64,000 bases of DNA. It comes from Onstottus_B sp049273855. Lineage in GTDB: Bacteria; Acidobacteriota; Blastocatellia; UBA7656. Below the pieces are notes generated by a model. That model did not search any database and had not been told where the DNA came from. It was given only the letters and a program-made list of their open reading frames with translations. Shown piece by piece: positions 17,470-25,006 of this stretch (the first letter of the stretch is position 1; every line of letters starts with the position of its first letter). Location: contig JBASRN010000341.1 of NCBI GenBank assembly GCA_049273855.1, positions 45,798 to 109,797 on the forward strand, in the 5' to 3' direction. The position numbers and the translations under genes are program-made.

Positions 17470-18174
17470 ATGGCCGAAGAAATACGAGACCGGCTCGCGC
17501 GAGTTCGTGAGGAGATCGCAGGCGCGGCCCACCGAGCCGGCCGGAGCGCCAAGGACATAACCCTCATCGCCGTCTCCAAGACATTCGATTCCGACACCGT
17601 GCAGCGGGCGGTTGATGCGGGTGCGCTTGACCTCGGCGAGAACCGCGTCCAGGAGGCGGCGACCAAGGTTGGCGTTATCAAAGCAAGCAATTTGAGATGG
17701 CATCTGATCGGTCATCTTCAATCGAACAAAGCGCGGCAGGCGGTTTCGATCTTTGACGTGATTCACACGATTGATAGCCGTGATCTCGTCGAGCGGCTCG
17801 ACCGAATCGCCGTTGAACTCGATCGATGGCCGGCGGTACTGGTTCAAGTCGATCTCGCGGGTGAGCCAACCAAGTCAGGTGCGACTGAAAGCGAATTGCC
17901 GGCAATTGTTGAGGCTCTGGACTCTGCAAGCCATCTCGATTTTCGCGGGCTGATGACGCTGCCGCCTTTTTTCGATTCGCCGGAGCTCGCGAGAAGTTAT
18001 TTTCGGCGGCTGAGAGAAATATTGGACGGCTTGAATCGGGCTCGCACCACTGAACGCAAGCTCTCGGAGCTTTCGATGGGAATGAGTCACGACTTTGTAG
18101 TAGCGATCGAAGAAGGCGCAACCATGGTAAGAGTCGGGAACGCGATCTTCGGCGCGCGTGAGAAACGTGTTTAG
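17470..18174 (+). CDS. yggS: YggS-family PLP homeostasis protein
   Basis: Monomeric PLP-binding protein (PLPBP/YggS family, fold-type III barrel) that buffers pyridoxal phosphate; no catalysis is known. The PLP lysine lies in LIAVSKTFDSDTVQRAV near residue 37. Other family blocks: LGENRVQEA, WHLIGHLQSNKARQA, LVQVDLAGEPTKSG, GLMTLPPF, LSMGMSHDFVVAIEEGATMVRVGNAIFG. The ATG at 17470 is preferred to a TTG nine bases upstream. It starts a tight gene run yggS-yggT-DUF167-yebC-ruvC. Confidence 0.95.
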   Translation: MAEEIRDRLARVREEIAGAAHRAGRSAKDITLIAVSKTFDSDTVQRAVDAGALDLGENRVQEAATKVGVIKASNLRWHLIGHLQSNKARQAVSIFDVIHTIDSRDLVERLDRIAVELDRWPAVLVQVDLAGEPTKSGATESELPAIVEALDSASHLDFRGLMTLPPFFDSPELARSYFRRLREILDGLNRARTTERKLSELSMGMSHDFVVAIEEGATMVRVGNAIFGAREKRV

Positions 18175-18186
18175 AACGAGGCGCAT

Positions 18187-18786
18187 TTGGAATTAATCGC
18201 AACTCTTCTAGCTTGGTTGAGCTGGTTTGTGTGGTGGACAACAGTCGCCGTAGCTGGACTGCTCGTCGTGCGGGTGATCCTGAACTGGGCCGGAGCGAAT
18301 CCGTTCAGCCGAGTGAGCTATAACCTCACACGCCTCACGGAACCACTCGTTCGTCCTCTCCGCTACCAATTCGGGCGCCGAACCGTGCGCTTTGATTTGA
18401 TCCCCATAGTGACCAGCGTATTAGTTCTGGCGCTGGGCTGGTCCGTCGCAGGATTGATAGCCCAGCTTGCTCCGATACTCAAGGCAGTAGGTAATAACAT
18501 CTTGATTGGGGCGGTTGCCTCACGCGCTATGGTCGGAGAATTGATAAAGCTCACGGGACTTCTGTATGTGGCGGCTATCTTGCTTCGATTTCTGCTGCCG
18601 TTCTTCGGCGTCGGATATCGAAACAAGCTCCACAGTTTCCTCTTCGTGATAACCGAGCCTGTGATCAAACCCCTCAGGCGTTTCTTTGTCCTGGGGACGT
18701 TCGATCTTGCACCCATTGCCGCTATGATAATCATCCAGTTGATCACCCCTTTTGTGGCGGACATAGTAACCGGATCAGGCGGGTGA
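18187..18786 (+). CDS. yggT: YggT-family integral membrane protein
   Basis: 199-aa membrane protein with two tandem YggT units (about residues 10-85 and 110-195). Each unit has two hydrophobic helices joined by the typical segment ending in a Pro-Leu-Arg motif: LTEPLVRPLRYQFG and ITEPVIKPLRRFF. The start is TTG at 18187 with GAGG five bases upstream. The function of YggT is not settled; roles in osmotic stress and envelope integrity have been proposed. It follows yggS by 12 bp, an arrangement conserved across many phyla. Confidence 0.9.
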   Translation: MELIATLLAWLSWFVWWTTVAVAGLLVVRVILNWAGANPFSRVSYNLTRLTEPLVRPLRYQFGRRTVRFDLIPIVTSVLVLALGWSVAGLIAQLAPILKAVGNNILIGAVASRAMVGELIKLTGLLYVAAILLRFLLPFFGVGYRNKLHSFLFVITEPVIKPLRRFFVLGTFDLAPIAAMIIIQLITPFVADIVTGSGG

Positions 18787-18790
18787 CATT

Positions 18791-19078
18791 GTGGTGGAGC
18801 TGCGCGAAACAAATGGTTCTGTAACTCTTAGGCTTCGAGTTCAGCCACGCGCATCGCGAACCGAGTTAACCGGCGAGCATGCCGGCGCCATTAAGTTGAA
18901 GGTCACTGCGCCACCCGTGGATGGAGAAGCCAATGAAGAGTGCAGGCGCTTTCTTGCAAAGGTGTTCGGTGTGAGCGCACGATCGGTCGAGATCATCGCA
19001 GGGGAATCATCAAGGGACAAAGTCATTCGCGTTCACAACATCAGCGCAGCCCGCGTTCGCGAAGCGCTGCGGAGGTAA
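18791..19078 (+). CDS. DUF167 (YggU-family) protein
   Basis: 95-aa cytosolic protein of the DUF167/YggU family. Signature: LRVQPRASRTELTGEHAGAIKLKVTAPPVDGEANEECRRFL (seen here as VTAPPVDGEANEECRRFLAK) followed by VSARSVEIIAGESSRDKVI. Starts with GTG at 18791. Function unknown. Position directly behind yggT repeats the well-known yggS-T-U order. Confidence 0.9.
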   Translation: MVELRETNGSVTLRLRVQPRASRTELTGEHAGAIKLKVTAPPVDGEANEECRRFLAKVFGVSARSVEIIAGESSRDKVIRVHNISAARVREALRR

Positions 19079-19082
19079 TCCG

Positions 19083-19826
19083 ATGTCGGGACATTCAAAA
19101 TGGCATTCGATTAAACACAAAAAGGGAGCGATTGACGCCAAGCGCGGCAAAGCGTTCTCAAAGCTAATAAAAGAGCTGACTGTGGCCGCGCGCGGCGGCG
19201 GCGACCCTTTTGGCAACCCGCGGCTTCGGAAGGCAATGGACGACGCCAAAGCGCTAAACATGCCGAAAGACACAATGATGAACGCGGTCAAGCGGGGCAC
19301 GGGCGAAATCGCAGGCGCGGCCATCGAGGACATTTCCTACGAAGGCTACGGCCCGGGTGGTGTTGCGGTCTTTGTTGATTGCCAGACCGACAATCGCGTT
19401 CGCACGGTCGCGGAGATCCGGCACATCTTCTCTAAGAACGGCGGCAACCTCGGTGAGACCGGCTCGGTCGGATGGATGTTTCAGAAGAAGGGCACCATCA
19501 TCATCGACAAGAGCGCGGCCGACGAAGAAAAGGTGATGGAACTCGCGCTTGAAGCCGGCGCCGAAGACGTCGCAGGGGACGAAGAGACCTGGGAAGTAAT
19601 TACTTCTCCCGAGGGTTTCAATGCGGTGCTCGACGCGGTCAAGGCTGCAGGCATCGATCCGATCTCATCCGACGTCACAATGCGTCCTACCAACTCTGTT
19701 CAAGTCACCGGCGCGACTGCCCAGCAAGTTCTGCGATTGATGGAAGCGCTCGAAGACAACGACGACGTCTCGAATGTAGCGGCCAACTTCGACATACCCG
19801 CAGAAGAGATGGAGGCGGCGGGTTGA
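19083..19826 (+). CDS. yebC: YebC/PmpR/TACO1-family regulator
   Basis: 247 aa, normal for the family. It begins MSGHSKWHSIKHKKGAIDAKRGKAF, the invariant YebC N-terminus (quoted in part: SGHSKWHSIKHKKGA). Further blocks: NPRLRKAMDDAKALNMPKD, YEGYGPGGVAVFV, LTDNRVRT-type DNRVRTVAEIRHIFSKNGGN and LMEALEDNDDVSNVAANFD. Members act as DNA-binding regulators or, as shown more recently, as ribosome-associated factors that relieve stalling at polyprolines. GGAGG precedes the ATG. The stop overlaps the ruvC start by 4 bp. Confidence 0.96.
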   Translation: MSGHSKWHSIKHKKGAIDAKRGKAFSKLIKELTVAARGGGDPFGNPRLRKAMDDAKALNMPKDTMMNAVKRGTGEIAGAAIEDISYEGYGPGGVAVFVDCQTDNRVRTVAEIRHIFSKNGGNLGETGSVGWMFQKKGTIIIDKSAADEEKVMELALEAGAEDVAGDEETWEVITSPEGFNAVLDAVKAAGIDPISSDVTMRPTNSVQVTGATAQQVLRLMEALEDNDDVSNVAANFDIPAEEMEAAG

Positions 19827-20383
19827 CTTCAAACTCGCGCGATCGAGCGGCTCCCGACCGCCCGCTTCTGAACGCGAAACGGGCGGTGCGAGTGATAGGT
19901 GTCGATCCGGGCAGCGACACAACCGGCTACGGCGTGATCGACAGCGACGGTCGCCACTACGAGTTGGTCGAGTACGCCGGTATCCGAGGCCCACAGCGTG
20001 TGAGTTTCGCCGAGCGGCTGCTTGTCATAAGCCAAAAGCTCGAAGAAGTGATTGAGCGGCTGAGCCCTCAGGCTTGCGCGGTGGAAGACACCTTTTACGC
20101 GGTAAACGTTAAGAGTGCCCTCAAACTTGGGCAGGCACGCGGCGCCGTGCTCCTCGCCGCCGCCCGATCGGGTGTCGAGGTGTTCGAGTACTCACCGCTC
20201 GAGATCAAATCGGCATTAGTCGGCTACGGACGCGCCGAGAAGCAGCAAGTTCAAGAGATGGTCCGGGTGCTGCTCGGATTGAAAAACGCTCCCGAACCGC
20301 TTGACGCCAGCGACGCTCTGGCAATTGCGATCTGCCACATCAATATCGCGTCAACTCGGGCGCGGCTAAAGAGGAATGCGTGA
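19823..20383 (+). CDS. ruvC: Crossover junction endodeoxyribonuclease RuvC
   Basis: Holliday-junction resolvase, 186 aa. The acidic catalytic residues are in GVDPGSDTTGYGVID (Asp), CAVEDTFYAVNVKSALKLGQ (Glu), and EPLDASDALAIAICH (Asp). Start is TTG 19823, overlapping the yebC stop (TTGA), implying coupling. Unlike many genomes ruvA and ruvB do not follow. Confidence 0.95.
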   Translation: MTSNSRDRAAPDRPLLNAKRAVRVIGVDPGSDTTGYGVIDSDGRHYELVEYAGIRGPQRVSFAERLLVISQKLEEVIERLSPQACAVEDTFYAVNVKSALKLGQARGAVLLAAARSGVEVFEYSPLEIKSALVGYGRAEKQQVQEMVRVLLGLKNAPEPLDASDALAIAICHINIASTRARLKRNA

Positions 20384-20503
20384 CTGCAGCGCGGGGGGGG
20401 GTAACGCGGGCGGCTCGTAAACATCGGCTGCTCGTCTGCGTCTACACGTTCAAACCGAACGCGCCTCAACACGACACGCACTCCACGAATGGAGGGCCGA
20501 TCG

Positions 20504-21448
20504 ATGCCTCTCGACCCGCAAGCACGAGCACTTCTAGACCAAATGGTGGCTTCCGGAGCGCCGCCTCTTTGTGCTCAATCCGTGGAAAACGCGCGCCAGG
20601 CAGTCCTCGCCTTCGCACAACTGGGAGGCGATCCCGAACGGGTCAGCCGAGTCGAAGACCGCCAACTCCCCGGCCCCAATGGAGCGATTCGGGTCCGTAC
20701 ATACACGCCGACCGGCAGAGGCCCCTTTCCGGTTGTCGTTTATTTTCACGGCGGCGGCTGGGTCTTGTGTGATATCGAGACCCACGATCCCGTTTGCCGA
20801 AGCCTGGCGAACGCCGCTGAGTGCATAGTCGTGTCGGTTGACTATCGCCTTGCCCCAGAGCACAAGTTCCCGGCGGCCGCCGAGGATTGTTACGCCGCCA
20901 CGCGGTGGGTGATGAATAGCGCACCTCTCATCAATGGCGATGCTGACCGCGTTGCGGTCGGCGGCGACAGCGCGGGAGGCAATCTGGCTGCGGTAGTAGC
21001 TCTGATGGCGCGAGATAAAGGCGAGCCTGCGCCCATATTCCAGGTGCTGGTTTATCCCGTCACCGATTATTACCTGCCCGGCACCCCGTCGTACGAGGAA
21101 AACGCAGACGGGTATTTTCTCACCAGAGATGACATGGTCTGGTTCTGGAATCACTATTTGAGCAATGAAGCGGAGGCGGCCAACCCATATGCCTGCCCGT
21201 TGCGGGCGGCTAGTCTTGGCGGCTTGCCGTCGGCGCTGGTGATCACGGCCGAGTTTGATCCGCTTCGCGATGAAGGAGAAGGGTACGCCGCGCGATTGCG
21301 AGATGCCGGGGTAACCGCAACGGTAGTCCGCTATGACGGGATGATTCACGGCTTCTTCAGTATGGCAGGGGTCTTGGAGCAGGGTAAGGATGCGCTGGCC
21401 TTGGCAGCGGCTGAATTGCGTTTGGCCTTTGCTGAAGCGCGGAGCTAA
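20504..21448 (+). CDS. HSL-family alpha/beta hydrolase (carboxylesterase)
   Basis: Hormone-sensitive-lipase-type esterase (family IV), about 314 aa, probably cytosolic as no signal peptide is seen. The oxyanion motif is YFHGGGWVLCDIETHD, the nucleophile GGDSAGGNLAA (GDSAGG), and the acid/base residues lie in ITAEFDPLRDEGEGYA and DGMIHGFFSM. ATG 20504 is favoured by GGAGGG eight bases upstream over an ATG at 20489 that itself spans this sequence. Likely substrates are short-chain esters. Follows ruvC after 120 bp with no evident link. Confidence 0.93.
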   Translation: MPLDPQARALLDQMVASGAPPLCAQSVENARQAVLAFAQLGGDPERVSRVEDRQLPGPNGAIRVRTYTPTGRGPFPVVVYFHGGGWVLCDIETHDPVCRSLANAAECIVVSVDYRLAPEHKFPAAAEDCYAATRWVMNSAPLINGDADRVAVGGDSAGGNLAAVVALMARDKGEPAPIFQVLVYPVTDYYLPGTPSYEENADGYFLTRDDMVWFWNHYLSNEAEAANPYACPLRAASLGGLPSALVITAEFDPLRDEGEGYAARLRDAGVTATVVRYDGMIHGFFSMAGVLEQGKDALALAAAELRLAFAEARS

Positions 21449-21534
21449 AACGAAACGCGCTAAACCGCAACAGGCTGGACCCGGCACCATTATCCTCCGG
21501 CCATCAACTCGTGAACAGATGCTCGGGGTCTATT

Positions 21535-22269
21535 ATGTGTGAAGCATCGGCGAGGCGATCTCTATTGCTACTCACGCTCTGTGTTTGGTTGTGCCTTGCC
21601 GGACGTGCAATCTTCGAATTGGACGCCCCGGTCGCTGCGCAAGGGGAGGACAACTGCATCGCGTGCCACCGCCGGCAGAACGCAGGCCAGGTGGTGGCGA
21701 TTTTTCACACCAGCACACACAGCCGGGTGAGCGTGGGTTGCGACGGCTGCCACGGCGGTGATTCGTCTAAGACTGATAAGAGCGGGGCTCACGGAGAAGG
21801 TTTAATTATCAGACCGGATACCGGCGCGACACTTGAGATGTGCGGCAAGTGTCATCCACAGCCCCTGGCGTTTTTTAAGAAGAGCCGCCATGTCGCGGCT
21901 CAACCGAACGCGGGGCGCCTCGATTGCGTCGAGTGTCACGGTGTGCACGGTATCGGGGCAGCCTCCGACTCATTAAGGTGGCCGTCATTTTGCGCCGGCT
22001 GTCACGGCCTTGAATACTTGCCGCCGTTGCCGCGTACTTTTCAGGAGATGCTCGTGCTCTCAGATGACCTGCGAGAGGGCATTCATCGCCTGGAAAGGAA
22101 GGGACGCGCGCCCGCCAGAGAGCTGATAAATCGCCGGAGAGAGATTCGGCACTTGATCTCCGAGATCGTGCATCAGACCGATTCGAAAGGCGGTGTAGAA
22201 CGGATTCCTCGCATTCTGGAGTTGGGCTCGACGCTAAAGCGACAAATCGCTTTGGAAGAAAAGCGATAG
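21535..22269 (+). CDS. Periplasmic pentaheme c-type cytochrome
   Basis: About 244 aa, exported (signal peptide SLLLLTLCVWLCLAGRA). Five CXXCH heme-binding motifs: CIACH, CDGCH, CGKCH, CVECH and CAGCH, all in the first 170 residues, followed by a charged helical tail with no hemes (LERKGRAPARELINRRREI onward). Distal His residues (HTSTHSR, KKSRHVA) are spaced as in bis-His multiheme cytochromes. ATG 21535 is chosen; GTG 21511 is possible. Likely a small electron carrier or redox sensor. The downstream amidohydrolase is 150 bp away on the same strand. Confidence 0.88.
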   Translation: MCEASARRSLLLLTLCVWLCLAGRAIFELDAPVAAQGEDNCIACHRRQNAGQVVAIFHTSTHSRVSVGCDGCHGGDSSKTDKSGAHGEGLIIRPDTGATLEMCGKCHPQPLAFFKKSRHVAAQPNAGRLDCVECHGVHGIGAASDSLRWPSFCAGCHGLEYLPPLPRTFQEMLVLSDDLREGIHRLERKGRAPARELINRRREIRHLISEIVHQTDSKGGVERIPRILELGSTLKRQIALEEKR

Positions 22270-22420
22270 CCGGCAGAAACTTTGCAAAGAGGCGAGCTGG
22301 GGCTTGCGTTCAGAGGCGAAGAAGCAGTAGCGTTCAAAGTCAACCGAGCAACTTCATAACCTCGTTCAATCAGCAGGCCTTGCCTGCATCGCTGATGACC
22401 TCAGCGGAAAGGAAAAGCTT

Positions 22421-23893
22421 ATGTGGGTCCGCAAGTGTTTCGCCGACGATGAGAAGCGAGTTCAATCTCCCATCCCGACCGAGTTTTTCTCAAACGAAGA
22501 GTTCATTCCGCCGTCACAATCTCTAGAGCAAGCGCGCTGGGAAACGCGCATCGGCGAAATGGCAGACCGATGCGCGAAGGAGCTCGGGGTGTCCCGTCGC
22601 AGCTTCCTTCAAAGCACCGGGGGCATGGCAGTCGCGATGCTTACCTACAACGAGGTCTTTGGCAAGACGTACGACGTGGATCCGATCGAGGCACTCGACC
22701 CAGCGGCTTACGCTGAAAAGTGGCCAAAGACCGACTTCATCTTCGACAACCAGACTCATCACGTCGACGTCGAGAGTCGCTGGTTCGAAGCGAGCCCGGC
22801 CGGCAAACAAGCAGCCGACTTTTTGCGCAACTTCCGGCCTAACGCGGGCTCAACTGTCGAACGCCTAGCGTTGCTTAACCAGGCGAACTACATCAAAGAG
22901 CTGTTCATGGACAGCGACACTACGATGGCGATCATCAGCGGCGTTCCCACAGCGGAATGGCGCGAAAACATATTGCCTCCGGACAAGATGGTCAAGACGC
23001 GCGACGACATAAACCGCCTTGCCGGTAAGTCCCAGCGAATGATAAGTCACGGTCTGCTGCGGCCGAACATGGGGAAGCCAGAATTCGAAGAGATGGAACG
23101 GCAAGCCAAGGTCCTGAAGATAAACTCGTGGAAGATGTATACCGGCTCGCTGATCGGAGACGGGCCGTTCTGGCTTGACGACGAGAAAGTCGCTTATCCA
23201 TTCTGGGAGCGAAGCCGGAAACTTGGCATCAGAAACGTATGCGTGCACAAGGGACTGCCGCTGGGCCTGTTCAACGAAGACTACTGCCACCCCAAAGACG
23301 TCGAGAAGGTCGCGAAGGATTTCCCGGATCTCAACTTCATCATCTACCACTCGGCACTGCATCCCGGGGCCGGCGGCGGCCGACGCCGCGAAGGCGCCCA
23401 GGCAAGTCCCCAGTACATCCCGTGGTGCTCCGAGTTGATCGAAATCGTCAAGCGAAGCAACTTGAAAAACGTATACTTCGAAGTGGGCAGCACATGGAAC
23501 GTGCTCTCGGGCGGTTTCGGAGGGGGCGACGGCGTGGCGGCGATGCACTTCCTCGGCCAGATCATGAACCTTCCTGGCGGCGAAGATCGAATCATCTGGG
23601 GCACTGACTCGATTTGGGGCGGCAGCCCGCAGTCGCAAATCGAGCGCCTGCGGCGCTTTCAAATTCGTGATGATGTGGCTGAGAAGTATGGCTACAAGAA
23701 ACTGACGCCTGAAATCAAAGCGAAGATCTTCGGTTTGAATGCCGCGCGGATTTACAACATCGATGCGAAGGCCAAACGCAAAGCGATTCAGACCGACAAG
23801 ATAGCTGAGATGAAAGAGGAATACATGCAAACGCCGCGGCCGAGCAATACGCAGTTCGGCTGGGTCTGGCGCACACGCGGCCGGCGGGCCTGA
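22421..23893 (+). CDS. Amidohydrolase-family protein with Tat-type leader
   Basis: 490 aa. A twin-arginine-like stretch, SRRSFLQSTGGMAVAML, is at about residues 57-73, preceded by an unusually long N-terminal region. The rest resembles amidohydrolase-2 (TIM barrel): INSWKMYTG, VCVHKGLPLG, FIIYHSALHPGAGG, and IIWGTDSIWGGSPQSQIERL with the late metal Asp. The usual DxHxH strand-1 motif reads FDNQTHHVD, so the metal site may be altered. AAGGA precedes the ATG. Substrate unknown. Export by Tat would place it in the same compartment as the upstream cytochrome. Confidence 0.8.
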   Translation: MWVRKCFADDEKRVQSPIPTEFFSNEEFIPPSQSLEQARWETRIGEMADRCAKELGVSRRSFLQSTGGMAVAMLTYNEVFGKTYDVDPIEALDPAAYAEKWPKTDFIFDNQTHHVDVESRWFEASPAGKQAADFLRNFRPNAGSTVERLALLNQANYIKELFMDSDTTMAIISGVPTAEWRENILPPDKMVKTRDDINRLAGKSQRMISHGLLRPNMGKPEFEEMERQAKVLKINSWKMYTGSLIGDGPFWLDDEKVAYPFWERSRKLGIRNVCVHKGLPLGLFNEDYCHPKDVEKVAKDFPDLNFIIYHSALHPGAGGGRRREGAQASPQYIPWCSELIEIVKRSNLKNVYFEVGSTWNVLSGGFGGGDGVAAMHFLGQIMNLPGGEDRIIWGTDSIWGGSPQSQIERLRRFQIRDDVAEKYGYKKLTPEIKAKIFGLNAARIYNIDAKAKRKAIQTDKIAEMKEEYMQTPRPSNTQFGWVWRTRGRRA

Positions 23894-23932
23894 GGTGAGT
23901 TCACACTGAGTGCCAACTAAACATTCAATGGG

Positions 23933-23969
23933 CGACGGTCGCGGCCAGTCCAGGAGGCCGCGATCGTCG
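23933..23969 (+). terminator. Strong hairpin after the amidohydrolase gene
   Basis: 14-bp stem CGACGGTCGCGGCC / GGCCGCGATCGTCG with one mismatch and a 9-nt loop, 39 bp after the stop codon. There is no run of T after it, so it may be a transcript-stabilising hairpin rather than an intrinsic terminator. The rest of 23970-24209 shows nothing I can name. Confidence 0.5.
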
Positions 23970-24209
23970 AGCCTCTTGACGAAGTCGCGCGACGCAAGCA
24001 ACTCGCCGTCAGTGCTATCCGTTCACACCTCCCTCAGACCAGCATAACTAATTCCTTGAGCAGAGCTATGAGCAGTAGTAAGATAGCTATGAAAACGGGT
24101 TTTAAACCCGCAGCGGCGGGCACAAAGCGAGCAAGGTTCCGAACGAATCGAACGAAGGCCGCCGGTATAAGTTAAGCCCCAGTAGAGCGCCCTCCTTAGG
24201 ATGGAAGTC

Positions 24210-24971
24210 ATGACGGACCTCTACGGTATTCTTGGATTAACTCCTCGAGCGAGCGCTAACGAAATCAAGTCCGCGTATCGAAAGCTCGCACGCAAATACC
24301 ATCCCGACGTCTCGATGTCGCCGGATGCGAACGCTCGGTTTGTTAGAATCAGCGAGGCTTATCAGATCCTGGGCGACCCGCATCGGCGGTGGGCCTATGA
24401 TAACGGCCAGTGTGCCGACTCGCAGCGGACCTTCTACGCGTCACGGCAGGCAGAAATTGTAACCAAGCAACGCCACTTCGATCGAATCGTCGATGAATGG
24501 ATGGCGCGCGACCGGCAAGAAACCGCTGCTCGATCACACGCCGTGCTCGTGGTCGTTCCGTTGTTTCTCTCAGCGTTCTACGTGATGGCTTCCAAAGCGA
24601 CGCTAGCTCAAGAGCTCAACTTGCTCGGTCGAATAATACTTCTTGCACTGGCGCTTTACGGATTGATTTACCTGGTGAAGAACCTGTCGATCGTGCTGGC
24701 TCGATACACCTATCACATCCCGGATCACTTGACTTCGGTATTCGGTGAGGAGGAAACACCTCGAGATAAGGCTATCAGCCGGCGAGCGGGTTTGATCTTT
24801 CTGGTGTGCGGATATCTGGTGTCGCTGGGGCTGGGCTACGTTGTGAGCAAGTTCGTGCCTGGTCACTACAGCCCAGCGAGCACTCTATTCGGCGCGTTCG
24901 TCTACACGCCGATAGCCGTGCTGATGGTGGGTGGTCTTCGAAGGATCGCCAACATCATCGATCGGCTCTAA
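24210..24971 (+). CDS. Membrane-anchored J-domain protein
   Basis: About 253 aa. N-terminal J domain (residues 1-65): DLYGILGLTPRASANEIKSA, KLARKYHPDVS with intact HPD, and ISEAYQILGDPHRRWAYDNG. A charged linker follows, then four hydrophobic segments (VLVVVPLFLSAFYVM; RIILLALALYGLIYLV; AGLIFLVCGYLVSLGLGYVV; FGAFVYTPIAVLMVGGL). No zinc-finger or C-terminal substrate-binding domain, so it is a class C J protein that would recruit DnaK to the cytoplasmic face of the membrane. ATG 24210 is chosen over 24201 because J domains normally start MTDLYGILG. Confidence 0.85.
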   Translation: MTDLYGILGLTPRASANEIKSAYRKLARKYHPDVSMSPDANARFVRISEAYQILGDPHRRWAYDNGQCADSQRTFYASRQAEIVTKQRHFDRIVDEWMARDRQETAARSHAVLVVVPLFLSAFYVMASKATLAQELNLLGRIILLALALYGLIYLVKNLSIVLARYTYHIPDHLTSVFGEEETPRDKAISRRAGLIFLVCGYLVSLGLGYVVSKFVPGHYSPASTLFGAFVYTPIAVLMVGGLRRIANIIDRL

Positions 24972-25006
24972 TCAAGAATAGCAGCGCGCTGACTTCCTCT
25001 TTCTGA

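Noticed and set aside
20534..21490. Minus-strand open frame of 318 codons opposite the HSL-type esterase.
   Set aside because: Shadow frame; the plus-strand gene has all catalytic motifs.
22865..24001. Minus-strand open frame of 378 codons opposite the amidohydrolase gene.
   Set aside because: Mirror of the coding strand codon pattern; no recognisable domain, no ribosome-binding site.
24085..24125. Short palindrome GGGTTTTAAACCC upstream of the membrane J protein gene.
   Set aside because: Only 6 bp per arm and not linked to a promoter or operator pattern; could be chance.
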